A stretch of DNA of 64,000 nucleotides from QHXQ01 sp963788965 (GCA_963788965.1 CAWBIK010000005.1:1178001-1242000); one strand, 5' to 3'; counted from the stretch's first letter, positions 54,061-63,704 are shown. Notes: generated by a model not told the origin, from the sequence alone. A program made the numbers and translations.

Positions 54061-55656
54061 ATGATCCCCGCGCAGACTGACACCCTCCACGCACCAGACA
54101 GGGCCGCGAACACAGTCCACACAGGCCGCGTGGCCGCATGGCTGGAACGCGCGACGCTCGGCGGTCTGTTCCTGTTCGCCGTGGCCGCGCCGCACTCGAT
54201 TGCCGCGACGCAGACGGCGTGGCTGCTGGCGCTGCTGTTGTGGACCATCAGATTCTTTGTGCGCCCGCGCCCCTCGGTCTATCGCACGCCGGTTGACTAC
54301 GCGCTGCTCGGCTTCTTCATCTTAACTTTCATCTCCGCGCTCTGCTCTTACGATGCGGCCGTGTCCATCGGCAAACTGCGCGCGGCCAGTCTGTTCACCA
54401 TCGTCTATGTCGTAGCGCAGAACATACGCGACCGGCGCGTGCTGCGTGCGCTCATGTTTGTGCTGATCGGGTCGTGTCTGCTGAACGTTGGTTATGCGTT
54501 CGGGCGCTACGCGGTCGGCCGCGGCGTGCGGCTCGACGCGCTCAACGAACAGGGCACGCTCTACGCGGCGGGCGCGCGCGCGGGCGACACGCTGATCGAA
54601 GTTGACGGCGCGCGGGTGAACAGCCCGGAAGATGTGGCGCGGGCCGTGCGCCGGGTGCGACCGGCAGACGATAGAATTATTCGTTGGCCGAACGGGACGG
54701 CCGCTTGCAGTTGGGACGAGCAGACGGCGTGCCTGCGCGGTCAACGCGCCGAAGTGATGTCGGTCTTTCTCGTTCCGCGCGCGGCCGTGCAAACGGGCGA
54801 CACGGCGGCGGCGCAACTCGGCATCAGCGCATGGGCGCGTGGGCACGACGACCGCGCCACAGGTTTTTACGGACACTACACAACCTACGCCGAAGCTCTG
54901 CAACTGATCGGCTCACTTGCGCTCGGCCTGTTCGTCGCCTTGCGCCGCAAGCGTAGTCTGCAAGGTGCGCTGCTCGCCGTCGCAGTCGCCGCGTTCGCGT
55001 CCGCGCTGGTGTTGACGGTGACGCGCGCTTCATGGCTCGGCTTCCTGCTGTCGGCTTTTTGTATCGCGCTTGTGGGCGCAAGCCGGCGCGCGCTCGTCGC
55101 CACGGTGTTCGTCGCGTTGCCGCTCGTGGTTGCGGGTCTGTTCGTGCTGCAACAGAAGCGGCACGTCGGGTTCATCGATCCGCGAGAAGGCTCGACCGCT
55201 TGGCGGTTGACGGTCTGGCGCGAAGGTCTTGGCGTGTTGGCGAGTCAGCCACGCCATCTGCTCGTCGGCGTCGGCATGGACACGATCAAACAGCACTGGC
55301 GCGAGTGGGGCTTGTTCGACAAAGGGCGACTGCCGCGCGGGCACATGCATTCGACGCCTTTGCAGATCGCTTTCGAGCGCGGCGTCCCGGCCCTGCTCAT
55401 GTGGTGCGCGCTGATCTTTATCTACGGGCGCATGCTATGGCGTTTGGCGCGGCGTGATGAACTAACCGACTGGCGCGAGCGCGGCCTCGTCCTCGGCGCG
55501 CTTGGCGGCCTCGTCGGGTTCTGCGCGAGCGGGCTGGTGCATTACAATCTCGGCGACTCGGAAGTAGTGATGATCTTTTACTTCATCATGGGCCTCGCGC
55601 TTGCCCTCAATCAACTTAAGGCAACGGATAAGCTTAATGACCTGAGAGGCGTTTGA
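54061..55656 (+). CDS. O-antigen ligase/polymerase-family membrane protein with PDZ-like insert
   Basis: 531 residues, about ten to twelve membrane helices. The Wzy_C/WaaL-type core is seen in GFYGHYTTYAEALQLIGSLA, LTVTRASWLGFLLSAFCIAL and the large periplasmic loop before RLPRGHMHSTPLQIAFERGV. Between the fourth helix and the YGHY segment (about residues 150-255) there is a soluble stretch whose start, GTLYAAGARAGDTLIEVDGA and RVNSPEDVARAVRRV, looks like a PDZ domain. It would polymerise or ligate glycan chains outside the inner membrane. Its stop overlaps the next start by TGATG. Exact enzyme class is uncertain. Confidence 0.85.
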   Translation: MIPAQTDTLHAPDRAANTVHTGRVAAWLERATLGGLFLFAVAAPHSIAATQTAWLLALLLWTIRFFVRPRPSVYRTPVDYALLGFFILTFISALCSYDAAVSIGKLRAASLFTIVYVVAQNIRDRRVLRALMFVLIGSCLLNVGYAFGRYAVGRGVRLDALNEQGTLYAAGARAGDTLIEVDGARVNSPEDVARAVRRVRPADDRIIRWPNGTAACSWDEQTACLRGQRAEVMSVFLVPRAAVQTGDTAAAQLGISAWARGHDDRATGFYGHYTTYAEALQLIGSLALGLFVALRRKRSLQGALLAVAVAAFASALVLTVTRASWLGFLLSAFCIALVGASRRALVATVFVALPLVVAGLFVLQQKRHVGFIDPREGSTAWRLTVWREGLGVLASQPRHLLVGVGMDTIKQHWREWGLFDKGRLPRGHMHSTPLQIAFERGVPALLMWCALIFIYGRMLWRLARRDELTDWRERGLVLGALGGLVGFCASGLVHYNLGDSEVVMIFYFIMGLALALNQLKATDKLNDLRGV

Positions 55657-56429
55657 TGCTTGATCTCGCGCATATCGCCAGCAAGTACGACACGGACAAA
55701 GCCGTCCACACCCACTACCTGCGCAACTACGAGCACTACTTCGGCGGCCTGCGGGAACAAGAAGTGCGGCTGCTCGAACTCGGCATCAAGGCCGGCGGCT
55801 CGCTCCTGCTCTGGCGCGACTACTTCGAGCGCGGCCTGATCGTCGGCTTAGACATCGACCCCGTCCAGCTTGATGATCCGACAAGCCGTGTGCGTACCTA
55901 TCAGGGCGCACAGCAGGATACGGCACTACTTGACCGGATCGCGCGTGACAACGCCCCCGCAGGCTTCGACATCATCATCGACGATTGCGCGCACATCGGC
56001 GTGCTGGCGCGCGCGAGCTTCTGGCACTTGTTCGATCATCATCTGAAAAGCGGCGGCGTGTACGTGATCGAAGATTGGGGCACAGGCTACTGGGCCACTT
56101 GGGTGGACGGGGTCGGTTACAGCCCGCGCCGGCAGAGCTTCAGCCCGGCGCTTTACCGTTTGACCCGCGCAGTCGCCCGACTGCGGCAGCATCACTTAGT
56201 CGCGCGGCTACCGTTAGCTGCGAGCATACTGTCGCGGCTGAAAGCGACGGTGCTTAAGGCGCAATATCACAGTCACGACTACGGCATGGTGGGCTTCATC
56301 AAAGAGTTGGTGGACGAACTCGGCATGGCGGACATCACGCACCCGCAGTTTGGGGTCGCGCCGCAACGGCAGTCAAAGTTCCGCGAGATGCGCCTCGCCC
56401 ACAGTCATCTATTCATCGTCAAAGCTTAA
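55656..56429 (+). CDS. SAM-dependent methyltransferase, TylF/CmcI-like
   Basis: 257 residues from ATG 55656; GAGAGG lies upstream. LAHIASKYDTDKAVHTHYLR and a YEHYFGGLREQEVRLLELGI opening precede the SAM site GIKAGGSLLLWRDYF and GLIVGLDIDP; DIIIDDCAHIGVLARASFWH holds the metal-type Asp pair used by macrocin O-methyltransferase-like enzymes. It probably methylates a sugar hydroxyl in the glycan. It is translationally coupled to the O-antigen ligase gene. A GT2 gene converges on it. Confidence 0.85.
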   Translation: MLDLAHIASKYDTDKAVHTHYLRNYEHYFGGLREQEVRLLELGIKAGGSLLLWRDYFERGLIVGLDIDPVQLDDPTSRVRTYQGAQQDTALLDRIARDNAPAGFDIIIDDCAHIGVLARASFWHLFDHHLKSGGVYVIEDWGTGYWATWVDGVGYSPRRQSFSPALYRLTRAVARLRQHHLVARLPLAASILSRLKATVLKAQYHSHDYGMVGFIKELVDELGMADITHPQFGVAPQRQSKFREMRLAHSHLFIVKA

Positions 56430-56445
56430 GTGGTCATGGGGCGTT

Positions 56446-57435
56446 TCACACGGGCAGCCGGCCGTAACGCGCGGCGGCGAGTTGGCGCAACTTCCGTTTG
56501 CGCCGCCGCAACAGCGTGTGCGGCACGGCGAGGCCGGCGGCGAAGCGCGCGACCTCGCCGGTTGCCGCCGCGCCGCGCCAACTCGTCAGGAATAATTTCA
56601 ACGCGGTCAGCTTACGGCCCTGCCGCATGAACTCCTGCGCGCTGCGAAAGCGTGCGCGCGTTTGCCAGTGCCGGAGTTGCGACGCGCTCAAGCCGAGGGC
56701 ATCGGCCGTGCGTCGTTGCGCGGCGAGTCGTTCGTCGAGCATTAGTTGTAAATTGCCGCTCGTGTTGTAGTCGTGTTGCCGCCATGCAGACAAGATGCGC
56801 GGGTCGAAGGCGAACTCGCCGACGGCGCTCAAGCGCAGGTACAGTTCATAATCTTCGAGCCGCGCCTGTTCGTTCCACGGTTGAGCGGGCAAAGCCGCGC
56901 GCCGATAAACCACGGTCGGGCTGAGCGGCGCAAGCGTGGTCAGCAACATCCGGCGCGCGTCGCCATCAACATAATGCGCCCAATCGGTTGTGCAATCGAT
57001 GATGCGTGCGGCCGCGTCGATGCTATAGGCATGTCCATAACTCAAGACCGCGCGCGGGCGCGCTTCGAGCGTGGCGACGCGCGCGGCCAAGAAGTCGGGC
57101 AACCACAGATCGTCCGAGCCGAGATAGGCGAAGTAAGGATTGCTGCGACAACGCGCGAAGCCCTCGTTGAGCGTCGCGGCGAGGCCGCGATTCGGCTGCG
57201 CGATCAGTTCGCACGCGACCGGGCAAGCTTTAAGCGCGCGTTCGATGATCGCAACCGAGTCGTCGGTCGAGCCGTCGTCGATGACGACAACTTCCGTTGG
57301 TCGCAGCGTCTGTTTGTAGATCGAGGCGAGGCACTGCGCGACGAACGGCGCGTGATTGTACGACGGCACGACGACCGAGACGCCGGCCGCCGCCACGTTT
57401 GCTCCGCGCTGTGCTGTGCTAATCTCCACGGGCAC
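56446..57435 (-). CDS. Family 2 glycosyltransferase
   Basis: 329 residues with a GTG start. The GT-A fold is clear: VSVVVPSYNHAPFVAQCLAS, EVVVIDDGSTDDSVAIIE, QPNRGLAATLNEGF and the metal-binding FAYLGSDDLWLPDFLA (SDD). The second half has RLEDYELYLRLSAVGEFAF and a final basic helix RRRKRKLRQLAA that may touch the membrane. It transfers one sugar, donor unknown. It lies in opposite orientation between two methyltransferase genes, so the cluster here is made of separate transcripts. Confidence 0.92.
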   Translation of the reverse strand: MPVEISTAQRGANVAAAGVSVVVPSYNHAPFVAQCLASIYKQTLRPTEVVVIDDGSTDDSVAIIERALKACPVACELIAQPNRGLAATLNEGFARCRSNPYFAYLGSDDLWLPDFLAARVATLEARPRAVLSYGHAYSIDAAARIIDCTTDWAHYVDGDARRMLLTTLAPLSPTVVYRRAALPAQPWNEQARLEDYELYLRLSAVGEFAFDPRILSAWRQHDYNTSGNLQLMLDERLAAQRRTADALGLSASQLRHWQTRARFRSAQEFMRQGRKLTALKLFLTSWRGAAATGEVARFAAGLAVPHTLLRRRKRKLRQLAAARYGRLPV

Positions 57436-57528
57436 TTGAATTATATAAGCTGTGCGCGATTAGCCGTTATCTTTTTATCAGTTGCTCGCGCAGCACTAAT
57501 CGTTAACAGCTAATTGCTCATCATCGCA

Positions 57529-58407
57529 ATGAACTCTCATCGGTTGAAAGAACTGCTGCCGCGCACGTTGCGCCGTCGTCTGGGCGCGGCGCGACGTTGG
57601 CTGCGCGCGCGCCCGCGGCGCACACAACGGCAGAAAGAAGAACTGCTCGCGGCGGGCGCACTGACAGACTCGGAGCGCGCGCTGCTCGTCAAAGTTGCGA
57701 GCCGCATCTCTTACGAAGACGGGATGTATAAGGGCGACGGCGCGCATTATTTCAAAGTCGGCCTCGATGCGATCCGTTGCATCGACGAGGCGCTGCAAGC
57801 AGCACACGTCCACACTGTGCGCAACATACTCGATCTGCCCTGCGGCTACGGGCGCGTGCTGCGCTTCCTCGTTCATCGCTTCCCCGACGCGCGCGTCACC
57901 GCCTGCGAGTTGCTGCCCGACGCCGTGCGCTTCTGCGTGCAACACTTCGCCGCTCAGCCCGCGCACTCTGCTTACAATCTCGACGAGTTAACACTCGATA
58001 CACGGTACGATCTGATCTGGTGCGGCTCGCTCGTCACGCATCTCGACGCCGCGCGCACACGCGCCCTGCTCAAGTTCTTCGCCCGCCACCTCGTGCCCGG
58101 CGGGTTGCTGCTATTCACCACGCACGGCGAGTTCGTCGCCGGCCGCGTGCAAGAGTTGGCCGACTTCTACGGCTTGAACCGCGCAGACATACCTGCGCTC
58201 GTCGCTGCTTACCGGCAGCACGGCCACAGCTATCTCGACTACCCCGAACAGCCCGGCTACGGCGTCTCGCTAACCGCGCCCGACTGGCTGCGCGCGCAAG
58301 CGCAAGCCGCAGACGACCTGCGCGAAGTCTATTTCCGCGCGCGCGGTTGGGACGAACATCAAGACGTATTCGGGTTCGTGAAGCAAGCACAATCAGCCAG
58401 CCCATGA
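57529..58407 (+). CDS. Class I SAM-dependent methyltransferase
   Basis: 292 residues from ATG 57529. The basic N-terminus (PRTLRRRLGAARRWLRARPR) is followed by RISYEDGMYKGDGAHYFKVG, SAM motif I NILDLPCGYGRVLRFLVHRF, ACELLPDAVRFCVQHFA, the acidic motif RYDLIWCGSLVTHLD and a post-motif LVPGGLLLFTTHG. The C-terminal third (DWLRAQAQAADDLREVYF, DEHQDVFGFVKQA) resembles enzymes of glycan clusters that cap or methylate chain ends. Its stop overlaps the GT4 start by ATGA. Confidence 0.88.
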   Translation: MNSHRLKELLPRTLRRRLGAARRWLRARPRRTQRQKEELLAAGALTDSERALLVKVASRISYEDGMYKGDGAHYFKVGLDAIRCIDEALQAAHVHTVRNILDLPCGYGRVLRFLVHRFPDARVTACELLPDAVRFCVQHFAAQPAHSAYNLDELTLDTRYDLIWCGSLVTHLDAARTRALLKFFARHLVPGGLLLFTTHGEFVAGRVQELADFYGLNRADIPALVAAYRQHGHSYLDYPEQPGYGVSLTAPDWLRAQAQAADDLREVYFRARGWDEHQDVFGFVKQAQSASP

Positions 58408-59531
58408 AAGTGCTGCACATGCTCGACTCGCTGAATCGCGGCGGCACGGAAGTGCTCGCGCTCGACGTGTGCCGCAACGCGCGCGCGCACGGACTTGATC
58501 TCATCTGCGCGGCGACCGGCGGCGGCACGCTCGAAACAGAGTTTCAACAATCCGGCGTCGAGTTCACACGCTTCGACCGACGGCTGCCGGTCGATCTAAA
58601 ACTAGCGGCCCGCCTGCGCGCCTTCATTCGCAAGAACGACGTGCGCGTCGTCCACACGCATCAAGCGGTTGAGGCGCTGCACGCATACATCGCCACGCGC
58701 GGCCTGCGTGTCAAACTCGTGCTGACCTTCCATCTCTGCGCGGCGGACAAGAAGAATCAACGCGCCCTCAAGTTCCTTGTGCCGCGCACCGCCGCCAACG
58801 TCGCCGTCAGCCGCGACCTGCTCGCCTGCCTGCACACACACGCGCAACTCGACACGACACGCAACTTCCACGTCGTCCACAACGGCGTGGACGCGCACAG
58901 ACTGACACCAACCGGCCACAGCTTGCGCGCCGAACTGGGTCTAACCAGCGAGCATCTCATGCTTGGCATGATCGGCAACTTCTACGCCGACATGCGCAAG
59001 GATCAATTAACCGTCTGCCGCGCGCTCGCGCAACTGTTCGCCGTCGCGCCGCACGCGCGCTTCGTCTTCGTCGGCGCGCACGCACACGACGCGCCGCAAG
59101 CTTACGAAGAGTGCGTCCGCTTCTGTCATGCACATGGCTTAACTGACCGCGTACATTTTCTCGGCCCGCGCGCCGACATCCCCGACATACTGCACGCGCT
59201 CGATCTCTTCGTCTTCTCTTCGCGCGCCGACTCGTTCGGCATGGCCGTCGTCGAAGCGATGATGACAGGCGTGCCCACTGTCGTCTCCGACATCGGCGCA
59301 CTGCGCGAAGTGACCGGCGACGGCACGCACGCCGCGCTCTTTCGCACCGGCGATGCAAACGATCTGGCCCGCTGCATGATCACATTGATCAACGACGAAG
59401 CCCGACGCGCGCAACTCGGCCAGCGCGGGCAACAATGGGCGACCGCGCAGTTCAGTATTGCCGCGCACATCGCCGGCTTACGCCGACTTTATAACGGCCT
59501 CATGACCGAACGGACGCAAGTTGATGAGTAG
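58404..59531 (+). CDS. Family 4 glycosyltransferase
   Basis: 375 residues. GT-B fold: KVLHMLDSLNRGGTEVLALD at the start, FHVVHNGVDAHRLTPTG at the hinge, LMLGMIGNFYADMRKDQLTV and the donor-binding DLFVFSSRADSFGMAVVEAM with the E(x7)E motif, then PTVVSDIGALREV. It transfers a sugar from a nucleotide donor, retaining mechanism, in the cytoplasm. ATG 58404 overlaps the methyltransferase stop (ATGA); its own end overlaps the next GT4 gene by 8 nt (ATGAGTAG), the same junction as in the toxin pair. Three coupled genes therefore form one transcript. Confidence 0.93.
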   Translation: MKVLHMLDSLNRGGTEVLALDVCRNARAHGLDLICAATGGGTLETEFQQSGVEFTRFDRRLPVDLKLAARLRAFIRKNDVRVVHTHQAVEALHAYIATRGLRVKLVLTFHLCAADKKNQRALKFLVPRTAANVAVSRDLLACLHTHAQLDTTRNFHVVHNGVDAHRLTPTGHSLRAELGLTSEHLMLGMIGNFYADMRKDQLTVCRALAQLFAVAPHARFVFVGAHAHDAPQAYEECVRFCHAHGLTDRVHFLGPRADIPDILHALDLFVFSSRADSFGMAVVEAMMTGVPTVVSDIGALREVTGDGTHAALFRTGDANDLARCMITLINDEARRAQLGQRGQQWATAQFSIAAHIAGLRRLYNGLMTERTQVDE

Positions 59532-60666
59532 CGAGCGCACATTGCGTGTGTTAATGGGGATGCCGGAGCAGGCGTCGCTTGGCGGCCCCGCCGCTTGCGA
59601 GCCGCCGTTTGCGACGGCGCTCGCACGGCTCGGCGTCGAGGTCGTGACGGAAACTTACGTCTACGGCGAAGGACTGACACGCACGACGTTTCAACAGCGC
59701 GTGCGGCGTGTGCTACGCACCGCGCGCCGTCTGCGTTGGCGACTGCGCGCCGAACAGTTCGACGTGCTGCATCTAAACTCTTCGTTCGACGCCCGCGCGC
59801 TCTTGCGCGACGTAACCACGCTCGGCCTCATCCGCCCACGGCGCACCAAAGTCTTCATCAAGTTCCACGGCTCGGACGCCGACCTGCTCAACACGACCGA
59901 TCCCGTCCTGCGGCGCTTCACGCGCGCCCTGTTCGCGCGCACGGCCGCCGTCGGCGTGCTCTCGTCGGAAGAACAGGCGAACTTTGTCCGCGCCGGGATC
60001 AACGAGCGGCGCGTCTTCGTCGTCAAGAACGTCGTGGCCGACGACGACCACGCGCAAACTCAAGCCGACGCATCTTTGCGCGCACGCCTAGACGTAACGG
60101 CCGACACGCCGCTCCTACTCTTCATCGCGCGCTTCATCCCGGCCAAAGGTCTGCTCGACGTGATCCGCGCCTGCGACATCTTGCGCGAGCGCGACGAGCG
60201 GTTCAAACTGCTTTGCGTGGGCGACGGCCCCGCGCGCGCAGAGGCCGAAGCCGAGGTCGCGCGCTTGCGCCTGCGCCCGCTCGTGCAGTTCTTCGGCTAC
60301 ATCCCCGAAACGGAAACGCGCGTCTTCTATCGTGAAGCAACATTGCTCGTCTTCCCGACCTATCATTACGAAGGCTTCCCGATGGTCATCTTCAAATCGC
60401 TCGCGGCCGGTCTGCCGGTCGTCACAACGCGCATCCGCGCCGCCCGCGATTATCTGCGCGAGCCGGACAACTGCCTCTGGGTCGAGCCGCGTCAACCCGA
60501 ACAATTAGCAGATCGGATCACGCACCTCTTGCGCCATCCCGAATTGCGCGCCGCGATGGCGACCAACAACCGCGCGCTCGCCACGCAGTTCAACGCCGAC
60601 GCAGTAGCGCGCGAATACCTCGCCGTTTACAATCAACTCGTTAAGGACAAGATGAATGTGGCATAA
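59524..60666 (+). CDS. Family 4 glycosyltransferase
   Basis: 380 residues from ATG 59524. GT-B fold: LRVLMGMPEQASLGGPAACE (donor-side GGP loop), VFIKFHGSDADLLNTTD, VVKNVVADDDH, PLLLFIARFIPAKGLLDVIR, LLCVGDGPARAE and LVFPTYHYEGFPMVIFKSLA (the E(x7)E-type region), then LPVVTTRIRAARD. The second of two adjacent GT4 genes, so it probably adds the next sugar. Its start overlaps the upstream stop by 8 nt. A family B hairpin follows before asnB. Confidence 0.92.
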   Translation: MSSERTLRVLMGMPEQASLGGPAACEPPFATALARLGVEVVTETYVYGEGLTRTTFQQRVRRVLRTARRLRWRLRAEQFDVLHLNSSFDARALLRDVTTLGLIRPRRTKVFIKFHGSDADLLNTTDPVLRRFTRALFARTAAVGVLSSEEQANFVRAGINERRVFVVKNVVADDDHAQTQADASLRARLDVTADTPLLLFIARFIPAKGLLDVIRACDILRERDERFKLLCVGDGPARAEAEAEVARLRLRPLVQFFGYIPETETRVFYREATLLVFPTYHYEGFPMVIFKSLAAGLPVVTTRIRAARDYLREPDNCLWVEPRQPEQLADRITHLLRHPELRAAMATNNRALATQFNADAVAREYLAVYNQLVKDKMNVA

Positions 60667-60682
60667 GGTTGAATACGACATA

Positions 60683-60758
<76 letters not shown>

Positions 60759-60761
60759 GCT

Positions 60762-62703
60762 ATGTGTGGGATCGCCGGTTTAATCAGTCACGAGCCTGAA
60801 GCGCGCATCGGCGCGATGTTGCAGGCTATCGAGCATCGCGGGCGCGACGACGAAGGCGTGTGGACCAGTGCGCCGTTAGGCGACGAGCGCCGTGCTTGTC
60901 TCGGTCATCGACGCTTGGCGATCATCGACACTTCGGCGGCCGGTCATCAGCCGATGAGCTACGCCGACGGGCGCTTGCAGATCAGTTTCAACGGCGAGAT
61001 TTACAACTACCGCGAACTGCGGCAAGAACTCGCCACGCGCGGGCACGCCTTTCGCACCGACACCGATACGGAAGTGCTGCTCGCCGCCTACGCCGAGTGG
61101 GGCACGGACTGCCTCGCGCACCTTAACGGTATCTTTGCCTTCGCGCTCTGGGACGCACACGCGCGCACGCTCGTCCTCGCGCGCGACCGCCTCGGCGTCA
61201 AGCCGCTCTACTACGCGCACACGAACGGCACGAACAACGGGCACGCACCGTCGTTCGTCTTCGCTTCAGAGATCAAGTCTATCCTCGCGTCGGGTCTGAT
61301 CGCGCGCGCATTGAACGTCGAGGCGCTCCATCAATATCTCACTTTCCTGTGGACGCCCGATCCGCACACAGTCTTTCAAGGCGTGCATAAACTGCCGCCC
61401 GCGCACGTGCTCACTTGGCACGACGGCGAGACGCACGTGCGCGCGTGGTGGGATGTGTCGTTCGATGAGCTTGAAACTGGGCGTGATGAGACGTGGTGGC
61501 GCGAGCAAATCTTAGAGACGCTTGAGCGCGTCGTCTCGATGGAGATGGTCGCGGACGTGCCGCTTGGATCGTTCCTATCGGGCGGCGTTGACTCGTCCGC
61601 TATCGTCGCGTTGATGAACCGCCACAGCGCGGGTCGCCGCGTCTCGACCTACACGGTCGGCATCGCGCCCGAAGATTTGCGCTACGACATCATCCCCGAC
61701 GACGCGCGTTGGGCGCGACAGGTCGGCGACGTGCTTGCGACCGACTATCACGAGATCATGCTCAAGCCGGATGTCGTCGAACTACTGCCACGCCTCGTCT
61801 ATCACATGGACGAACCCGTGGCCGACCCCGCCATCATCACGAGCTATCTCGTCTCGCGCGCCGCGCGTGAAACTTTGACCGTGCTGCTGTCAGGCGTCGG
61901 CGGCGACGAAGTGTTTGCCGGCTACCCGCGCCAGTTGGCGATGAAACTCGCGGGCGCGCTCGACCCCGTGCCGCGCCTCTTGCGTGCGCCCGTCATGCGC
62001 GCCGTCGCGCAGGCGCTACCGGGCGGGCGGCCCGGCCGTTTCACCGCGCCGCTTCGCAACGCGAAAAAGTTTGCCACCAGCGCCGCGCTCGACTTTTGAA
62101 GATCGCTATCTCGGCTTCGGCACATACTTCACCGACGAGATGAAGCAGCGACTTTACACCGACGACTTGCGCGCCGCGACCGCAGAGCTTGACGCCTACA
62201 GCGAACACCGTCGCCACTTCGCCCGCGTCCGCCATGCCGCGCCCTTGAACCGTCTGCTCTACGTCGATCTGAAAACCTTTCTGCCCTGTCTCAACCTCGC
62301 CTACACCGACAAGACCTCCATGGCCGCCACCCTCGAAGTGCGCGTGCCCTTCCTCAATCACGAACTCGTCGAACTTGCCGCCCGCATGCCGCCCAACTTG
62401 AAACTGCGCGGCCTCAAACGCAAGTACATCTTAAAGCGCGCCGCCGAAACGTTGCTGCCCCACAATGTCGTCTGGCGCAAGAAGGCCGGCTTCGGCGCAC
62501 CCATCCGCTCATGGCTACGCGGCGCACTCCGTCCGATGGTTGACGACCTTTTATCCGAAGAGACTATCCGCCGCCGCGCCCTCTTCCGCCCCCAAGAAGT
62601 TCGCCGCATCATCGACGCGAACCTCTCCGGGCGCGAAGACTACAACCTGCAAGTCTTCCAACTACTCACCCTCGAACTCTGGCAACGCACGTTCATGGAT
62701 TAG
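60762..62703 (+). CDS. asnB: Glutamine-dependent asparagine synthetase-like amidotransferase (frame broken near 62095)
   Basis: AsnB-type enzyme: an N-terminal glutaminase (Cys2 nucleophile in MCGIAGLISH) and a C-terminal ATP-pyrophosphatase. Visible: HRRLAIIDTSAAGHQPMSYA, FNGEIYNYRELRQELATRGH, the PP-loop FLSGGVDSSAIVALM, YHEIMLKPDVVELLPRLVYH and SGVGGDEVFAGYPRQ; after the break, DKTSMAATLEVRVPFLNHEL and GLKRKYILKRAAETLLPHN. One extra T in a run of four at about 62094-62097 makes TGA a false stop; correction gives about 646 residues. In glycan clusters such proteins often amidate a sugar or uronic acid instead of aspartate. That fits here, as the cluster has a uronic-acid dehydrogenase, but it is inference. 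Confidence 0.9.
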
Positions 62704-62744
62704 GGCAAACTGATAAAGCCGATGTTAACAACAGCTAAGAACAG

Positions 62745-62807
62745 CTCACCACAAAGACCCTAAGGTCAAAGTTCCACTTTGCGTCTTCGTGTCTTCGTGG
62801 TGAGTTT
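62745..62807. repeat. Degenerate family A inverted repeat
   Basis: CTCACCACAAAGAC at 62745-62758 is complementary to GTCTTCGTGGTGAG at 62791-62804 with one mismatch. The interior holds further CTTCGTGT-type units. It follows the asnB stop, 13 bp before the end of the convergent small gene. Confidence 0.75.
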
Positions 62808-62819
62808 TGTTCGCGCTCC

Positions 62820-63194
62820 TTACCTTCTACTATGCGCACGCCGCGCCGCCCGCACACTCCGCCCGCTCCGTCCAATCGCAGCATTAATCAACCTCACCGG
62901 CTCATCTTTAACTTTCAAATGTCCTTCCAGCGACAGCCGGTACAACCGCACCGCCGACGCATGCGCGCCCGAATGCAGATAAGCCAACTCAACCGCCATC
63001 AACAGCGCCGCTCTCGTCTGATTAATGCCCCACAAGCCACCATCTATCGCCTGCCTAAAACTATCGAACAACCGCGCCAGAATATCCGCCGCACCTGCAT
63101 CACCGCTCAGGATCAACTCAATGTCAGCCGCCAACTCCGCGCGCTCGAAAAGCGGTTTCCCCTCATTGTCTGGTAAATCATCTGCTATACTCAC
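62820..63194 (-). CDS. Hypothetical helical protein
   Basis: 124 residues from GTG 63194, supported by GGAGG 5 nt upstream. Predicted all-helical: ADIELILSGDAGAADILARL, FRQAIDGGLWGINQTRAALL and MAVELAYLHSGAHASAVRLY, then a basic, Arg/Ala-rich tail. No signal, membrane segment or known motif. Its leader contains the strong hairpin at 63225-63261, so expression could be attenuated. It is divergent from the Xre-type regulator gene; the two may be a regulated pair, but that is inference. Confidence 0.7.
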   Translation of the reverse strand: MSIADDLPDNEGKPLFERAELAADIELILSGDAGAADILARLFDSFRQAIDGGLWGINQTRAALLMAVELAYLHSGAHASAVRLYRLSLEGHLKVKDEPVRLINAAIGRSGRSVRAARRAHSRR

Positions 63195-63224
63195 GGCAAC
63201 CTCCGTTTCGTGAGGTCAAAGGAC

Positions 63225-63261
63225 AGCGGGTCGCTCTAGCCTGACAGGCAAGCGACCCGCT
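63225..63261. promoter_or_regulatory. Strong hairpin in the divergent leader
   Basis: AGCGGGTCGCT at 63225-63235 pairs perfectly with AGCGACCCGCT at 63251-63261; the loop itself holds a second inverted repeat (GCCTG/CAGGC). On the plus strand TTCAATTTTG follows. It could terminate plus-strand read-through or act as an attenuator or operator for either neighbouring gene. Confidence 0.7.
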
Positions 63262-63372
63262 TCAATTTTGTCCGCCTTTATATCACGTAACAGGAGATAT
63301 CACAAGAATGCGGAGATAGTCGGCACCGTGCATTCATGCTTGTGACGTGTTGCGACAAAGAGGAACTCGGTC

Positions 63373-63612
63373 GTGATTGAGTTGCGGATTGAGCAGTTGC
63401 TTGAAGAGCGCGAACAGACCTTCTACTGGCTGGCGAAGGAGACTGGTATCGGCTACACGAGTCTATGGCGCTTGAGGCACGGCGAGGCCAAAGGCGTCAG
63501 CTTCGACTTTCTTGAGCGCATCTGCCGCGCCCTTAAATGCGAGCCGGGCGATTTGCTGGCGCTGGTCAACGATACTAAAGTGAAAAGCAAACGCGCACGG
63601 AAAGGGAAGTAG
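63373..63612 (+). CDS. Xre/Cro-type helix-turn-helix regulator
   Basis: 79 residues with a GTG start and GAGGAA upstream. One HTH domain: LLEEREQTFYWLAKETGIGY and TSLWRLRHGEAKGVSF form the two helices of an HTH_26-like (Xre) fold, followed by LERICRALKCEPGDLLALVN, the usual third and fourth helices. A basic Lys/Arg tail (KVKSKRARKGK) ends it. Small proteins of this type act as repressors of their own operon. It is divergent from the 124-residue gene, with the 63225-63261 hairpin between them. Confidence 0.9.
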   Translation: MIELRIEQLLEEREQTFYWLAKETGIGYTSLWRLRHGEAKGVSFDFLERICRALKCEPGDLLALVNDTKVKSKRARKGK

Positions 63613-63704
63613 CCGCACCGCTGATCAAATCAGCCGTCCTTACCCATCATCCACCGCCGCACGCAACAATGCCCCAAGCTCGCGCATATCCTTACCTCGT
63701 TGCG

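Noticed and set aside
57777..58403. Long ORF upstream of the GT4 start in the same frame
   Set aside because: It overlaps the methyltransferase gene in another frame, is Arg/Ala-rich with no motif, and ATG 58404 gives a normal GT4 start with ATGA coupling.
62080..62110. Programmed +1 frameshift in asnB at a TTT-TGA sequence, like the RF2 (prfB) site
   Set aside because: No Shine-Dalgarno-like stimulator was seen upstream, asnB is not known to use frameshifting, and similar breaks occur in many other genes here; an extra T in a run of four is simpler.
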